DNA of 64,000 nucleotides from JACJVV01 sp047602755. Its GTDB lineage: Archaea > Nanobdellota > Nanobdellia > Woesearchaeales > JACJVV01. Each line of letters starts with the position of its first letter. Within the stretch, counting starts at the first letter, position 1. Under the pieces are notes generated by a model. That model did no database searches. It was not told the origin of the DNA and worked only from the letters and a program-made list of their open reading frames with translations. The DNA is taken from the NCBI GenBank assembly GCA_047602755.1, contig JBLKOM010000003.1, positions 62,001 through 126,000 of the forward strand, given 5' to 3'. Below are positions 36,255 through 45,258 of the stretch, one piece after another. The translations under genes and the position numbers were made by a program.

Positions 36255-36854
36255 ATGACACAATGGAAAATGGAATATAGAGCATTTATGGATGATGATC
36301 CTACATTAGTAAGACAGGTTCTTGATCATAATGCTACACATGATGGTTTGACAAAAAGAGTGCAAGATGTTACGGACACATATATTGTTGGAGAAAGTGA
36401 TGTAACAATAAGAACAAGGGATGGTAGTCTAAAAGCAAAAGGTCCAGTAAAATCAGTTGATGATACTGTATATGAATTACAAGATAATAGACCTTGGTTT
36501 CCATTAACAAGAGAAACTGTTAATGATACATTAGGAATACCAACAAGAAAAAAAGGAATTTTCTCAAAGAAAGAATCAGATCCAAAAAGTTTTGCAACAT
36601 GGGATGCGTTAATTGCATATGCAAAAGAAAGAGGATTAACAACAGCAACTGTTCAAAAAAGTAGTGCAAAATACGAAGGAGCTAAACTTGAAGTTGAGGT
36701 AACTAAAGTTACTATTGATGGTGCTGAAGGATATACAATTGCAGTAATGGCAAATGATACAGCAGCAATTCATGATGCTATGGATAGATATTGCTTGAAA
36801 GGACATGGAACAAGAATGAGTTATGCTGGAGCAATAAGAGAAGCAAAAAGATAA
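36255..36854 (+). CDS. CYTH-like protein (first of tandem pair)
   Basis: I take the ATG at 36255, 8 bases after GGAGG (a TTG at 36240 is possible), giving 199 residues. The N terminus WKMEYRAF with E7 and R9 fits the start of CYTH/triphosphate-tunnel proteins, and TIRTRDG...AKGP (R53, R55, K60/K62) fits their second strand pair with lysine-arginine rows lining the tunnel. The C-terminal LEVEVTKVTIDG also fits. CYTH enzymes hydrolyse or cyclise triphosphates of nucleotides, thiamine or polyphosphate. The usual ExExK is reduced to MEYR, so activity is uncertain. The next gene is a paralogue, with the motifs in the same places. Confidence 0.5.
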   Translation: MTQWKMEYRAFMDDDPTLVRQVLDHNATHDGLTKRVQDVTDTYIVGESDVTIRTRDGSLKAKGPVKSVDDTVYELQDNRPWFPLTRETVNDTLGIPTRKKGIFSKKESDPKSFATWDALIAYAKERGLTTATVQKSSAKYEGAKLEVEVTKVTIDGAEGYTIAVMANDTAAIHDAMDRYCLKGHGTRMSYAGAIREAKR

Positions 36855-36876
36855 GACAAATAGCAAGGTGAACAAA

Positions 36877-37449
36877 ATGACAAAATTCGAATATGAATAT
36901 AGAGCATTCATGGATAATGATGTGCCTGATATCAGAGCAACATTAGATAGTGCGATGAAAACAGATGGGTTAACAAAAATAGTGCAAACTGAAACAGACA
37001 CATATTGTGTTGGTGGTGCTACTGATGTTGCAGTTAGAGTAAGAGAAGGGCAAATAAAACTCAAAGGTCCAATAAATGCTGTCGATGATTTAGTTGATCA
37101 ATATCAAGATGATAGACATAGTTTTCCAGTAAATCGTCAAGTGATTGCAGAAGCTGTTGGTATAAAAGAAAAGAAGGATAAGAAACTATACAGCCTTGAT
37201 GAACTAAAAGATTACATGAAGGAAAAGGGAAGTAAAACATCTGTTGTCGATAAAGAAATGACAAAATATACTGGACCGGGAATAGAGGTTGAAGTATCAC
37301 GTGTAGTCATTGATGGAACACAAAGATGGACAGTATGTGTTGCAGGACATGATGTACAAAAAGTCAGAGAAACCGTTGAGAAATATGGTATTAAAGGAGT
37401 TGGAACAAAAATGTGCTACGCAGAAGCTGTAAGACAACATGGTCTGTAA
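36877..37449 (+). CDS. CYTH-like protein (second of tandem pair)
   Basis: The ATG at 36877, after AAGGTGA, gives 190 residues (a GTG at 36868 would add three). It keeps a fuller CYTH start, FEYEYRAF (E5, E7, R9, with R in place of the usual K), and AVRVREG...LKGP (R54, R56, K61/K63), then a C-terminal IEVEVSRVVIDG. Motif positions match the preceding paralogue residue for residue, so this is a tandem duplication. Shared substrate or a heterodimer is inferred. A hairpin with a T-run overlaps its 3' end. Confidence 0.55.
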   Translation: MTKFEYEYRAFMDNDVPDIRATLDSAMKTDGLTKIVQTETDTYCVGGATDVAVRVREGQIKLKGPINAVDDLVDQYQDDRHSFPVNRQVIAEAVGIKEKKDKKLYSLDELKDYMKEKGSKTSVVDKEMTKYTGPGIEVEVSRVVIDGTQRWTVCVAGHDVQKVRETVEKYGIKGVGTKMCYAEAVRQHGL

Positions 37450-37462
37450 AGACCATTTTTTA
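37439..37462 (+). terminator. hairpin plus T-run inside the eight-gene operon
   Basis: ATGGTC (37439-37444) pairs with GACCAT (37451-37456) around TGTAAA, and six T follow. It overlaps the stop codon of the second CYTH-like gene and lies 20-odd bases before the Shine-Dalgarno of the HAD-like gene. It looks like a bacterial-style intrinsic terminator and could attenuate the last two genes. Confidence 0.45.
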
Positions 37463-37483
37463 ATTTTTTAGGGGGTAAAAACC

Positions 37484-38116
37484 ATGATAATTTGTTGGGA
37501 TCTAAATGGAACTCTAGAAGGATATAATCAAAAAAGAGATTATGTCGTAAGACCAAACATTACTGATGTACTTAAAGAAACATCTGAACAAGGTATTAGG
37601 AATGTAATAACTAGCACAAGAGATGAACATACTATTAAAGATTTTTTAGTAAGACATTCATTGGATAGTTATGTTGATAGATGCTTTGGTTTTTGTAGAT
37701 CAGGAAGAGATTCTAAAAGTTATGCAAAAGTAGCAAATCATTATGGACTTACTCTTGACAAAGCAGCAGAAAGTATGATTGCAATTGGAGATAATGAGCA
37801 TGATCATCCAGGTGATATTGATAATATGGTCTTTATCTATAATCCGAATGGAGTTGAAACTGATGCAAGAATAGTTCAACAATTAGCAACAACACTTCAT
37901 GGGAATGTATACGAAAGATTTCAAGCATTAAAAAGAGGAACAATTAATCTAAAAAGTGAGTGTGGATTTCATTATCATGGACAGTTAGGATTTCAGGATT
38001 ATACTGGAATAATAATGTCCGCATTTAATGGTGGAGTATTAGCTACACCTACAATTCTACTCATCCCTGAAAAGGAAGCAAAGGAACAGTTTGAACAACT
38101 GGAGGTGCTCTTATGA
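37484..38116 (+). CDS. HAD-superfamily protein with an altered nucleophile motif
   Basis: The 210-residue protein begins CWDLNGTLEG: D6 is the HAD nucleophile, but the second aspartate of the normal DxDGT motif is N8. A STRDE strand (about 43-48) follows, then IGDNEHD (about 101-107) as the metal-binding acidic motif. Most HAD phosphatases need the second aspartate as general acid/base, so this protein may be slow, a transferase or a non-enzymatic partner (inference). A GGGGG Shine-Dalgarno precedes its ATG, and it overlaps the PPDK-like gene by ATGA. Confidence 0.65.
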   Translation: MIICWDLNGTLEGYNQKRDYVVRPNITDVLKETSEQGIRNVITSTRDEHTIKDFLVRHSLDSYVDRCFGFCRSGRDSKSYAKVANHYGLTLDKAAESMIAIGDNEHDHPGDIDNMVFIYNPNGVETDARIVQQLATTLHGNVYERFQALKRGTINLKSECGFHYHGQLGFQDYTGIIMSAFNGGVLATPTILLIPEKEAKEQFEQLEVLL

Positions 38117-39489
38117 TTAAACGCATAGGAGCGCCTATACCCTTTGTTTCAAGGGAATTATTTGGTGGAAAAGGAATGAATCTTCTCGAGTTAGGGGAAG
38201 AATTTCCAATACCTGAAGGATTTGTATTATCATCAGAAGTATACGTTGATTTCATGATGAAAAATAATTTAGTAAATGTTATCAGAGAAATAATTGAAAA
38301 AAACAATGATAATCTTGGGAATACTGAGAGAGAAATAAAAGTAGAATTTGAAAAAGCAGATTTTCCAAAAACTGTTGAAGATGTAGTTGAAAAAGAATTA
38401 GAAAGAATTCAAAGAATATCTCCTGATCCAATTGCAATACGATCATCAGGAATTGATGAAGACGGTTCAAAAAGTAGTTTTGCTGGACAACATGATAGCT
38501 TTTTTGGAAAATTTGATACAAGTGAAGTTTTAGATTATTTGAAAAAATGTTATGCGTCAGCATTTAATGCAGTTGCATTAAAATATAGACAAGATCACAA
38601 TCTTGATTTGCCAAAAGGAATGGCAGTAGTTGTACAGAATATGAAAGATTTTAGGGCTGGTTTTGTTGTATATTCTGCAGCACCTTTTGATTATGAACAT
38701 GTTTTAATAGAAGCAGCACCTGGACATTGTAAAAGTGTTGTTGATGGAAGACCTGTTGATTCATATAAAGTATCATCACTTCAACAAATAAATTCTAAAA
38801 TTAATTCACGAAAGGATAAGATGTGGGTATTTGATAGTTCAACTGGAAGATTAAAGATAGTAGATACTCCTAAAGAAATAAGAAATAAATCATGTTTAAG
38901 TGATAAAGAAGTTCTAGAAATAACTGATATAGCTCTTGAGATTGAACAATGCTATGCAATTGGTTATCCTAATGTAAGAAAGCCTCAAGATATTGAGGGA
39001 GGTTATGATATCTCAGGTAAATTATGGATTACACAAAGTAGAGATATAACAGGTATGAGTTTCAAAGCACCAGATATAGTTCTTCCTGATCTTAAAACAA
39101 CATTAGGATTTTCTTATAATGTTGGACATGGTGGGATATACGATGGACCTGTAGTTTTAGTTGAAGAAGTTGATCCAAATGGAACAGACTTTAGATTAAA
39201 AAAAAATGAAGATATAACAAGATTAGATCAGAAATTTAGTTCAGGATATGTTTTAGTAACACCTGAAACAAATCCTACATTAGATTATCATCTAAATAAT
39301 TGTAGAGCAATTGTTGCAACCGAATGTGGAATTATGAGTCATGCAGGGGCTACTGCAAGAGAACGTGGACTGATTTTTGTTGGATGTGTTGAATCTAATG
39401 ATAAAAGAAAACTACAAGATAGACTAAATCATGGAGATGTAGTCTGTGTTGGTGCTAATAAGGAAAAAGGAGTAATAGGTTATAGATAA
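38113..39489 (+). CDS. PPDK/PEP-synthase-like phosphotransferase lacking the PEP domain
   Basis: The 458-residue protein has an ATP-grasp-like nucleotide-binding part: FGGKGMNLLEL (18-28), AIRSSGIDEDG...SFAGQHDSF (about 111-136) and TQSRDI (about 312-317). It ends with the swivelling phosphohistidine domain GIMSHAGATARERG, with catalytic H410. Pyruvate phosphate dikinase and PEP synthase have a third, C-terminal PEP/pyruvate barrel that is absent here. Rifampicin phosphotransferases show a similar layout, but with a substrate domain between. It starts in an ATGA overlap with the HAD-like gene, preceded by GGAGGTG. As the last operon gene it may phosphorylate a product made by the other proteins (inference). 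Confidence 0.75.
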   Translation: MIKRIGAPIPFVSRELFGGKGMNLLELGEEFPIPEGFVLSSEVYVDFMMKNNLVNVIREIIEKNNDNLGNTEREIKVEFEKADFPKTVEDVVEKELERIQRISPDPIAIRSSGIDEDGSKSSFAGQHDSFFGKFDTSEVLDYLKKCYASAFNAVALKYRQDHNLDLPKGMAVVVQNMKDFRAGFVVYSAAPFDYEHVLIEAAPGHCKSVVDGRPVDSYKVSSLQQINSKINSRKDKMWVFDSSTGRLKIVDTPKEIRNKSCLSDKEVLEITDIALEIEQCYAIGYPNVRKPQDIEGGYDISGKLWITQSRDITGMSFKAPDIVLPDLKTTLGFSYNVGHGGIYDGPVVLVEEVDPNGTDFRLKKNEDITRLDQKFSSGYVLVTPETNPTLDYHLNNCRAIVATECGIMSHAGATARERGLIFVGCVESNDKRKLQDRLNHGDVVCVGANKEKGVIGYR

Positions 39490-39597
39490 GATTAAGAGTA
39501 TATTAAATGTAAGAGTAGAATAAAAAAACAAAATAAGAAAGAAAACAAAAGAGAAAAAGAAAAAATAGAAGAGAATAAAAAATAAAAATAAAAAAAA
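39490..39597 (+). other. purine-rich leader of the paired large hypothetical genes
   Basis: The 108 bases between the PPDK-like gene and the ATG at 39598 are almost only A and G on the plus strand from about 39515 on, with long A runs. I see no open frame, hairpin or clear TATA box in it. It could be an unstructured leader of the next two genes. Confidence 0.4.
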
Positions 39598-40695
39598 ATG
39601 GGAGTAGCATATATTGAACCAAGTCCAGAAAAATTAGATTTTATAGTAGAACGTATGATACAACCTGATGAAATAGATAAAATAGTTAGTAGAGAGGAAT
39701 TTGAAACTTGTATTAACTTTATTATAATGGAACTTGATACAAGTATAAGAAATCAAACAAAACATTTAGCTAATGTAGGTCAAAATCATTATTTTGCTAT
39801 ACGGTCATTAAATACACCAACTTCTAAAAAAACAAAATTAGGAAATATTGAAGGACAACTTGTAGGGCAAGAATATTTTGGAGTTAGCCGATTCTCACCT
39901 GTATTAATGGATATAGCAGATATACAATATTGGGCTATATGGAAAGATGGTGATTGGCAACAACATACATGGAATCATTATGGTGAACATCTTGCAGTTG
40001 GAGATGCAGGTGTTGGAAAATTTCAGACTGGTTATTTAATAGTTAATGGAAAACTATTACAACCTCAAGAAGTTGTAAGTTTTGTTAGAGGTATTTTAAG
40101 AAGAATTAATTCTGGTTTTAATTTAAGATATAATGATAGAGCTTTATCATATGCTGCATCTCAAATTATTGCAGGACAAACACCAACACAAAGTAGACTT
40201 GATCAATTATTAGATGTAAATTGGATTAATGATTCTAGTAGTATTAGTAATCCTAGTGATAGACAAACTTACATATTAAGATCTAAAAGTTTAAGGCAAC
40301 AAGCAACAGATAAAAAAAGATATGATGAATGGTTTCAATCATTAATAAATAAAAAAGCTAGAAAGAATGCTGAACTTGGGCCACATGGTAATTCTAGTGA
40401 TATACTAGATTTTTTCTCGCAATATAACATTGAAGATAAAGTAGATGATTATAAATCAAACCCAGATTATGATAAATCAAGAGAACTAATTGAAATGAAT
40501 AGAGTTTGCTATAATAGATTTGGTATATCTATCATTGAACTTTATATGATATCAATTCCTAGCTTAACACAATATACTGTTCTTGAATCTCAAAATAATG
40601 GTCATCAACAACCACATCATACAACAAACTGTAAGCCAGTAAAAAAGTTATTTCATTATTTGAGAGGTGGAGTAAATGCCAATAGCTTACACTGA
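39598..40695 (+). CDS. large hypothetical protein, paralogue of the next gene
   Basis: The 365-residue soluble protein shares its N-terminal 300 residues with the protein at 40676-43378: YIEPSPEKLDFI, ELDTSIRNQTKHL, GQNHY (61-65), EYFGVSRF and VADVQYWAIW-like strands align in order. The conserved His and Trp residues may form an active or binding site, but I recognise no family. The C terminus is shorter than in the paralogue and ends with a Gly/Asn-rich tail. It overlaps the next gene by 20 bases, so the two copies are coupled and may form a complex. Possibly transcribed with the preceding eight-gene operon. Confidence 0.6.
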   Translation: MGVAYIEPSPEKLDFIVERMIQPDEIDKIVSREEFETCINFIIMELDTSIRNQTKHLANVGQNHYFAIRSLNTPTSKKTKLGNIEGQLVGQEYFGVSRFSPVLMDIADIQYWAIWKDGDWQQHTWNHYGEHLAVGDAGVGKFQTGYLIVNGKLLQPQEVVSFVRGILRRINSGFNLRYNDRALSYAASQIIAGQTPTQSRLDQLLDVNWINDSSSISNPSDRQTYILRSKSLRQQATDKKRYDEWFQSLINKKARKNAELGPHGNSSDILDFFSQYNIEDKVDDYKSNPDYDKSRELIEMNRVCYNRFGISIIELYMISIPSLTQYTVLESQNNGHQQPHHTTNCKPVKKLFHYLRGGVNANSLH

Positions 40696-43378
40696 ACCTA
40701 CAGAAGCAAGAAAAAGATTTATTCTTTCACATATGCATCAAGTAGATTCTCTTGATGATTCTCAAAGAGAAGAATTTGAAGAAATAGTAAGAAATATTAG
40801 GCTTGAATTAGACACAAGAATAAGGTCAAAAACAACTCATTTAGGATACAATGGACAAAATCATTATTTAGGAATTAGGGCATTAAATGATCCAAGAGAA
40901 ACTGACCGTGGACAAGAACAATTAGCCGGGGAAGAATTTTTTGGAGTTAACAGATTTGTAGATGAGCTTTTAGATGTTGCTGATGTTCAATGGTGGACAA
41001 TTTATGCAAATGCAGGTTGGGGTTTACATGAAAGAAGTACTGAAGGTGAACATTTAGAATGTTGGGGAAGTTGGGGTGATCTTAAATCTGCATTAATTGT
41101 TGTAGATGGTGTACCATTAAGTATAGATCAAACAGTATCATTTTATAGAACTTTAATGAATAGACAACGCAAAGGTTTTTCACAGAGATATAAAAGAGAT
41201 GAAGTTCAAAGTGGATTAGAAAAAATAGCTTCTGGAAAAAGATTAGATGATGATTCATTAGATGTACTTGAAAGATTAGGATTAATTGAGAATGGGGAAG
41301 TTACCTACAAAGGAAGATCATTAGTCACAGAACAAAAAGCAGTAACAAGAAAAGATATATCTGAAAAACTTGCTTTTGCTCTAGATCATCATGGATTAGG
41401 TAAAGATGAACAATTAGGACCTTATGGAAAATTGTATAGTATCGCACAATATTTACAAGATTCAGGAATTAAAGATTTATTAGATAAAGGAATCATTGAT
41501 GAAGAAGAGTTTCAAATTCTTCAAAAGCAAGATGAAGCATTTGTTAAACTTTTTGGTTTCTCATTTATTCAAGAAGCGTTAGTTATGCAAGTTAAAAAAG
41601 AAGATATAGCTAATCCCTTCACAAGAGAACTTGCAAGAGATATGTTACCTGCGTATGGAAAGCTTACAAATATTGAACAAATTGTAATAGAACAATTAAA
41701 GTCAAAAGATTCTAATTATCGTTCAAGAATAGAGTCAGCAATAAAAGGAGTAATTGATAATCAAGTATTTGAAGAATTAAATGAAGGTATAAAATGTATA
41801 AAAGAAGGAACAAATACTTCTGAATCATCACTTAACTGGTTTGTTGATCGGCAAATAAGTAGAAGCTTAAAAGAAAGAGCAGAAATTGCACAAAAAAGTA
41901 ATAGTATCGATGATAGGTATGGATTCTTTTATCTTGCAAATACTTTCAAACAAGTAAGATATAAACAATCTGAATTAACAGACATTGCATTAGATAGTTT
42001 TGAGTTAATAAAAAAAGATTATTTAACACAAGACTTTGACGGAAAAATAAAATCAATTGAAAGATTAAAACAAAGTTTTATGTCTAAGCATATTGATGAT
42101 ATATTAATCTCAGATATGATTTGTCAGAAGGTTAGAACTAAAGAAGATTTAGAAGAAGCAATAAATATCTCAAGACATACAGACATAAATATTGAAGATA
42201 ATATAAAAAAATATTTATCAAATATTTCTGGGACCGAAAATGAAATAATTAGAGAAATACTTTCTCATGTTGATTTAATTGGTGTTAGTAGAATAAGCCA
42301 TTTACTACCTGACATAGTAAATGAATATGGCGGTATAGGAATGGTTCAATTCTTTAGTGAGATGGATACATTAGATACATTTATTGAACAAACAAATTTA
42401 ATTGGTTTTGAAGTTGCAGCATTAAATACATTCTCAGAGAAATATGCAAGTTTAGATTTTATTGAACGAAAATCTGCAATAAAAACTATTAAATCATTAA
42501 AAGTTGCAAAAGATAAAGAATTAGCAGATATTGTTTTTGATAATGCAAATGATGCTCAAACTTTAGATGAAGCAATAAGAATAGCAAAAGATACATCAAT
42601 AGATTATAACAACAAAGTAAAAGGATATTTAAGAAAATTAACATGGGGTAAAGCAATATGTGATAAGATAAAAGCTCTTGCACCATATCAAGATGTAATA
42701 AAATCACATTCTCTATCTTCTTTTGTACCTAAATCAATAGCCTCTTTAGGAGATCCAGATAGTATATTATGGTTAGGTTCAGTTTTTCCTAATCATATAC
42801 AACTAATTATAGACAAATATATGGATTTCAAACAAGATGTTGAAAGTTTAGTAACACCTGGAATTACAAAAAAAGTATTATATGTAAAAATGCCATCAAT
42901 TGATGAAGATACTCTGTCAAAATTAAATCAAAGAACAGGATTTGAAGCTGAGATGGAAGAAGGATGGCTTAAATTTACACCAAAAGCATATTCTGGAATG
43001 ACAATAAATAATGCATTTTTGCAAGTTGCACTTTTTGCTGCTCATGTTTTAAATGATGTTGAATATAAACCTGATGAAGATAGATACAGAGTTGTTGATT
43101 TAAGTAGAGTTAAATACCTTTTTGGTGATGCGAAGCCAAGACCAGCAATCAAATATGAAGATAATACTTTTTTCTCAAATAATACCAGTCTTTTTGATAT
43201 GGTTGCATCGGCAAAATCAAGAAGAAAAAAAGATGAATTTGAGAAATATAGTATTGATAGTGGTCCCATTGAACAATTAATTAACTTATATAGTATAAAT
43301 GAAATTAATAAAAAAGATAAAAACATCATTAATACAATCGATAAATATGATAATTTTTCAAAATATATAAAATATTAA
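40676..43378 (+). CDS. 900-residue hypothetical protein, elongated paralogue
   Basis: The N-terminal domain (about 1-300) matches the preceding gene (ELDTRIRSKTTHL, GQNHY at 60-64, EFFGVNRF, DVQWWTIY). Residues about 300-790 are helical repeats without obvious catalytic residues, and the C terminus (about 720-850) contains mixed strands, an AYSGMTINNAFLQVALFAAHVL helix and a charged tail. There are no membrane segments or signal peptide, so it is cytoplasmic. The ATG follows GGTGGAG. Family unknown; the helical repeats suggest binding to a partner protein (inference). Confidence 0.6.
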   Translation: MPIAYTEPTEARKRFILSHMHQVDSLDDSQREEFEEIVRNIRLELDTRIRSKTTHLGYNGQNHYLGIRALNDPRETDRGQEQLAGEEFFGVNRFVDELLDVADVQWWTIYANAGWGLHERSTEGEHLECWGSWGDLKSALIVVDGVPLSIDQTVSFYRTLMNRQRKGFSQRYKRDEVQSGLEKIASGKRLDDDSLDVLERLGLIENGEVTYKGRSLVTEQKAVTRKDISEKLAFALDHHGLGKDEQLGPYGKLYSIAQYLQDSGIKDLLDKGIIDEEEFQILQKQDEAFVKLFGFSFIQEALVMQVKKEDIANPFTRELARDMLPAYGKLTNIEQIVIEQLKSKDSNYRSRIESAIKGVIDNQVFEELNEGIKCIKEGTNTSESSLNWFVDRQISRSLKERAEIAQKSNSIDDRYGFFYLANTFKQVRYKQSELTDIALDSFELIKKDYLTQDFDGKIKSIERLKQSFMSKHIDDILISDMICQKVRTKEDLEEAINISRHTDINIEDNIKKYLSNISGTENEIIREILSHVDLIGVSRISHLLPDIVNEYGGIGMVQFFSEMDTLDTFIEQTNLIGFEVAALNTFSEKYASLDFIERKSAIKTIKSLKVAKDKELADIVFDNANDAQTLDEAIRIAKDTSIDYNNKVKGYLRKLTWGKAICDKIKALAPYQDVIKSHSLSSFVPKSIASLGDPDSILWLGSVFPNHIQLIIDKYMDFKQDVESLVTPGITKKVLYVKMPSIDEDTLSKLNQRTGFEAEMEEGWLKFTPKAYSGMTINNAFLQVALFAAHVLNDVEYKPDEDRYRVVDLSRVKYLFGDAKPRPAIKYEDNTFFSNNTSLFDMVASAKSRRKKDEFEKYSIDSGPIEQLINLYSINEINKKDKNIINTIDKYDNFSKYIKY

Positions 43379-43407
43379 TTAATGCTATATTATAAAATAT
43401 AGAAAAA

Positions 43408-43635
43408 TCAAGCAATTAACTTAGCAATCTTATCTTTATCCATGCCAAGAATAATGTTTCCATCGATTTCACATACTGGAGTTGAATATTGTTTTGTTTT
43501 TGAGAATAACTCTTCCCTTGCTGCAAAATCTTCTACAACATCTTTGAAATCGTGCTTTTTATTCTTAGTATTTAGCATATCTAATACTTCATCAGTCCAA
43601 GGACAATCTTTAGTACCATAAACAGTTATTTTCAT
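43408..43635 (-). CDS. glutaredoxin-like protein with a single cysteine at the active site
   Basis: The ATG at 43635 gives 75 residues; a TTG at 43644 would add three. The thioredoxin fold starts with MKITVYGTKDCPWT, where CPWT replaces the normal CPYC, so only the first cysteine is present, as in monothiol forms. The cis-proline strand is STPVCEIDGNIILG. It may reduce disulfides or bind iron-sulfur clusters. It sits alone between convergent and divergent neighbours. Confidence 0.8.
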   Translation of the reverse strand: MKITVYGTKDCPWTDEVLDMLNTKNKKHDFKDVVEDFAAREELFSKTKQYSTPVCEIDGNIILGMDKDKIAKLIA

Positions 43636-43735
43636 GTTACTCAATGAATATAATTTCTGTTTATATAGGTTATTTAAGCTGAATTTAGATATTACAACAT
43701 AAATATTTAAAAATAACAGATATCAATTAGTGTTT

Positions 43736-44524
43736 ATGAGATTAGGAATTGATTGTGGCGGAACAAAAACTGAAGCTTGTGTATTTCAAAATGATAAAGT
43801 GATAGATCATTATTTTATACCTAAATCTGCAACTCAAAAGACATTATTTCTAATGATTAAGAATATAATATCAAAATATAATGTCAGTTCTATAGGAATT
43901 GGATTTCCTGCACCTATTAATAATGGAAAGGTTACTAGAGTTAATAACATTCCTGAATGGAATAATACTAACATTGAAAAAACAATTTATGACCGATTTG
44001 GTATACCTTGTAAAGTTGAGAATGATGCAAACTGTTTTGCACTTGCAGAAGCATTAGAACCAGAAAATAGTACTTACAAAACAATTGTAGGAATAACATT
44101 GGGAACTGGCTTAGGGGTTGGAATAATTAGAAATAAAAAGATATTAAAAGGAAGTACTGGTGCTGCTGGTGAATTGTGTAGAATACCTTATGAAAAAGGA
44201 ATACTAGAAGATTACATTGGGAAAAGATTTTTCAAGAAAGAAGCAGTTGAAGTATTTAGAGATGCAGAATTAGGCAAAAAAGAAGCCATTAAAAAAGTAA
44301 AAGAATATTCTAAACATTTAGGTAAAATGCTATCAATAATCACATTAACAATTGAACCTAGGTTGATTATTTTTGGAGGAAATATTAGTAGATCATTTCA
44401 CTTATTTGAAGCAGATATGAAAAAAGAACTAAAACGACACATTTACTCACAAACATATGATCAACTTGTAATTAAAACATCTGGACTTACACATGCAGCA
44501 TGTAGAGGGGCAGCATTATTATGA
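43736..44524 (+). CDS. ROK-family sugar kinase-like protein
   Basis: The ATG at 43736 gives 262 residues (a GTG at 43730 is an alternative). It has the ROK/ASKHA pattern: LGIDCGGTKTEA phosphate-1 loop (3-14), ENDANCFALAEA (about 100-111), GITLGTGLGVGII phosphate-2 loop and GAAGELCRIPYE. The zinc-binding CxCGxxGCxE of most ROK kinases is missing. It probably phosphorylates glucose or a similar sugar. It is coupled by ATGA to an ABC permease gene and then an ATPase gene. Confidence 0.85.
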   Translation: MRLGIDCGGTKTEACVFQNDKVIDHYFIPKSATQKTLFLMIKNIISKYNVSSIGIGFPAPINNGKVTRVNNIPEWNNTNIEKTIYDRFGIPCKVENDANCFALAEALEPENSTYKTIVGITLGTGLGVGIIRNKKILKGSTGAAGELCRIPYEKGILEDYIGKRFFKKEAVEVFRDAELGKKEAIKKVKEYSKHLGKMLSIITLTIEPRLIIFGGNISRSFHLFEADMKKELKRHIYSQTYDQLVIKTSGLTHAACRGAALL

Positions 44525-45258
44525 TAAATAATAATAATAATAATTCTATAATTAATAAAATACCAATGAAATGGTGGACACTTTACAAAGATGAAATCAG
44601 AAGTATGGAGCATGTAATTAGCTTTATTTTATTATTTGTAAGTCTTGTTGGATCACTTTATGTATTTTTTAATTCAAAATTTTTACAATTAGTAGTATTA
44701 CTTATAACAGGAACAATATCAAATGTATCATATTATCATGCAATTTCTTTTTATGTATTGGCTGGAGCACTTCCTTTTATTTGCTTGATATTATTTTATG
44801 ATGCAATTTATCGTGATCTAGAGGATGAAAGAGTTAGAATAATAGTTACAAAAATGCGAAGAATAGAGTATTTATTTGCAAAATTTCTTTCAAGATTAAC
44901 TGTAATAACAACTGTATTAATTGGTATAATATTTTTTATATCAATTTATTCTTACTTAGAATTAGGTGATCTATATACTGCTATCTCTATTAAAATGTTT
45001 ATTGTATTCTTTTTATTATCAATTTTTCTTGGAACTATTTATTTATTAATCTCATGTTTTAGTGAACATCCTTTATTTGTGTCATTATTAGTGCCTATTA
45101 TTTCATTTATTATGATGGAAACTGGTCCTAGAGAATTATCATTTTTTAATTATTTAGGAGTAGGAGTTCTAAATGTAAGCATAATTGGATTTATGCTCTC
45201 TGGTGCATTACTCACTTTTATGACAACTGCTTTCTTTTTTAAGAGGAAAAGACTATGA
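44521..45258 (+). CDS. ABC-2-type transporter permease
   Basis: The 245-residue membrane protein has about six hydrophobic helices (about 32-52, 58-70, 78-98, 118-145, 155-180, 210-238) after an Asn-rich start, with the CcmB/NatB-like layout of ABC-2 exporters. It overlaps both the ROK kinase gene and the ATPase gene by ATGA, so the three are one unit. The transported substance is unknown; association with a sugar kinase is compatible with a sugar or glycolipid, but only by inference. Confidence 0.75.
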   Translation: MINNNNNNSIINKIPMKWWTLYKDEIRSMEHVISFILLFVSLVGSLYVFFNSKFLQLVVLLITGTISNVSYYHAISFYVLAGALPFICLILFYDAIYRDLEDERVRIIVTKMRRIEYLFAKFLSRLTVITTVLIGIIFFISIYSYLELGDLYTAISIKMFIVFFLLSIFLGTIYLLISCFSEHPLFVSLLVPIISFIMMETGPRELSFFNYLGVGVLNVSIIGFMLSGALLTFMTTAFFFKRKRL

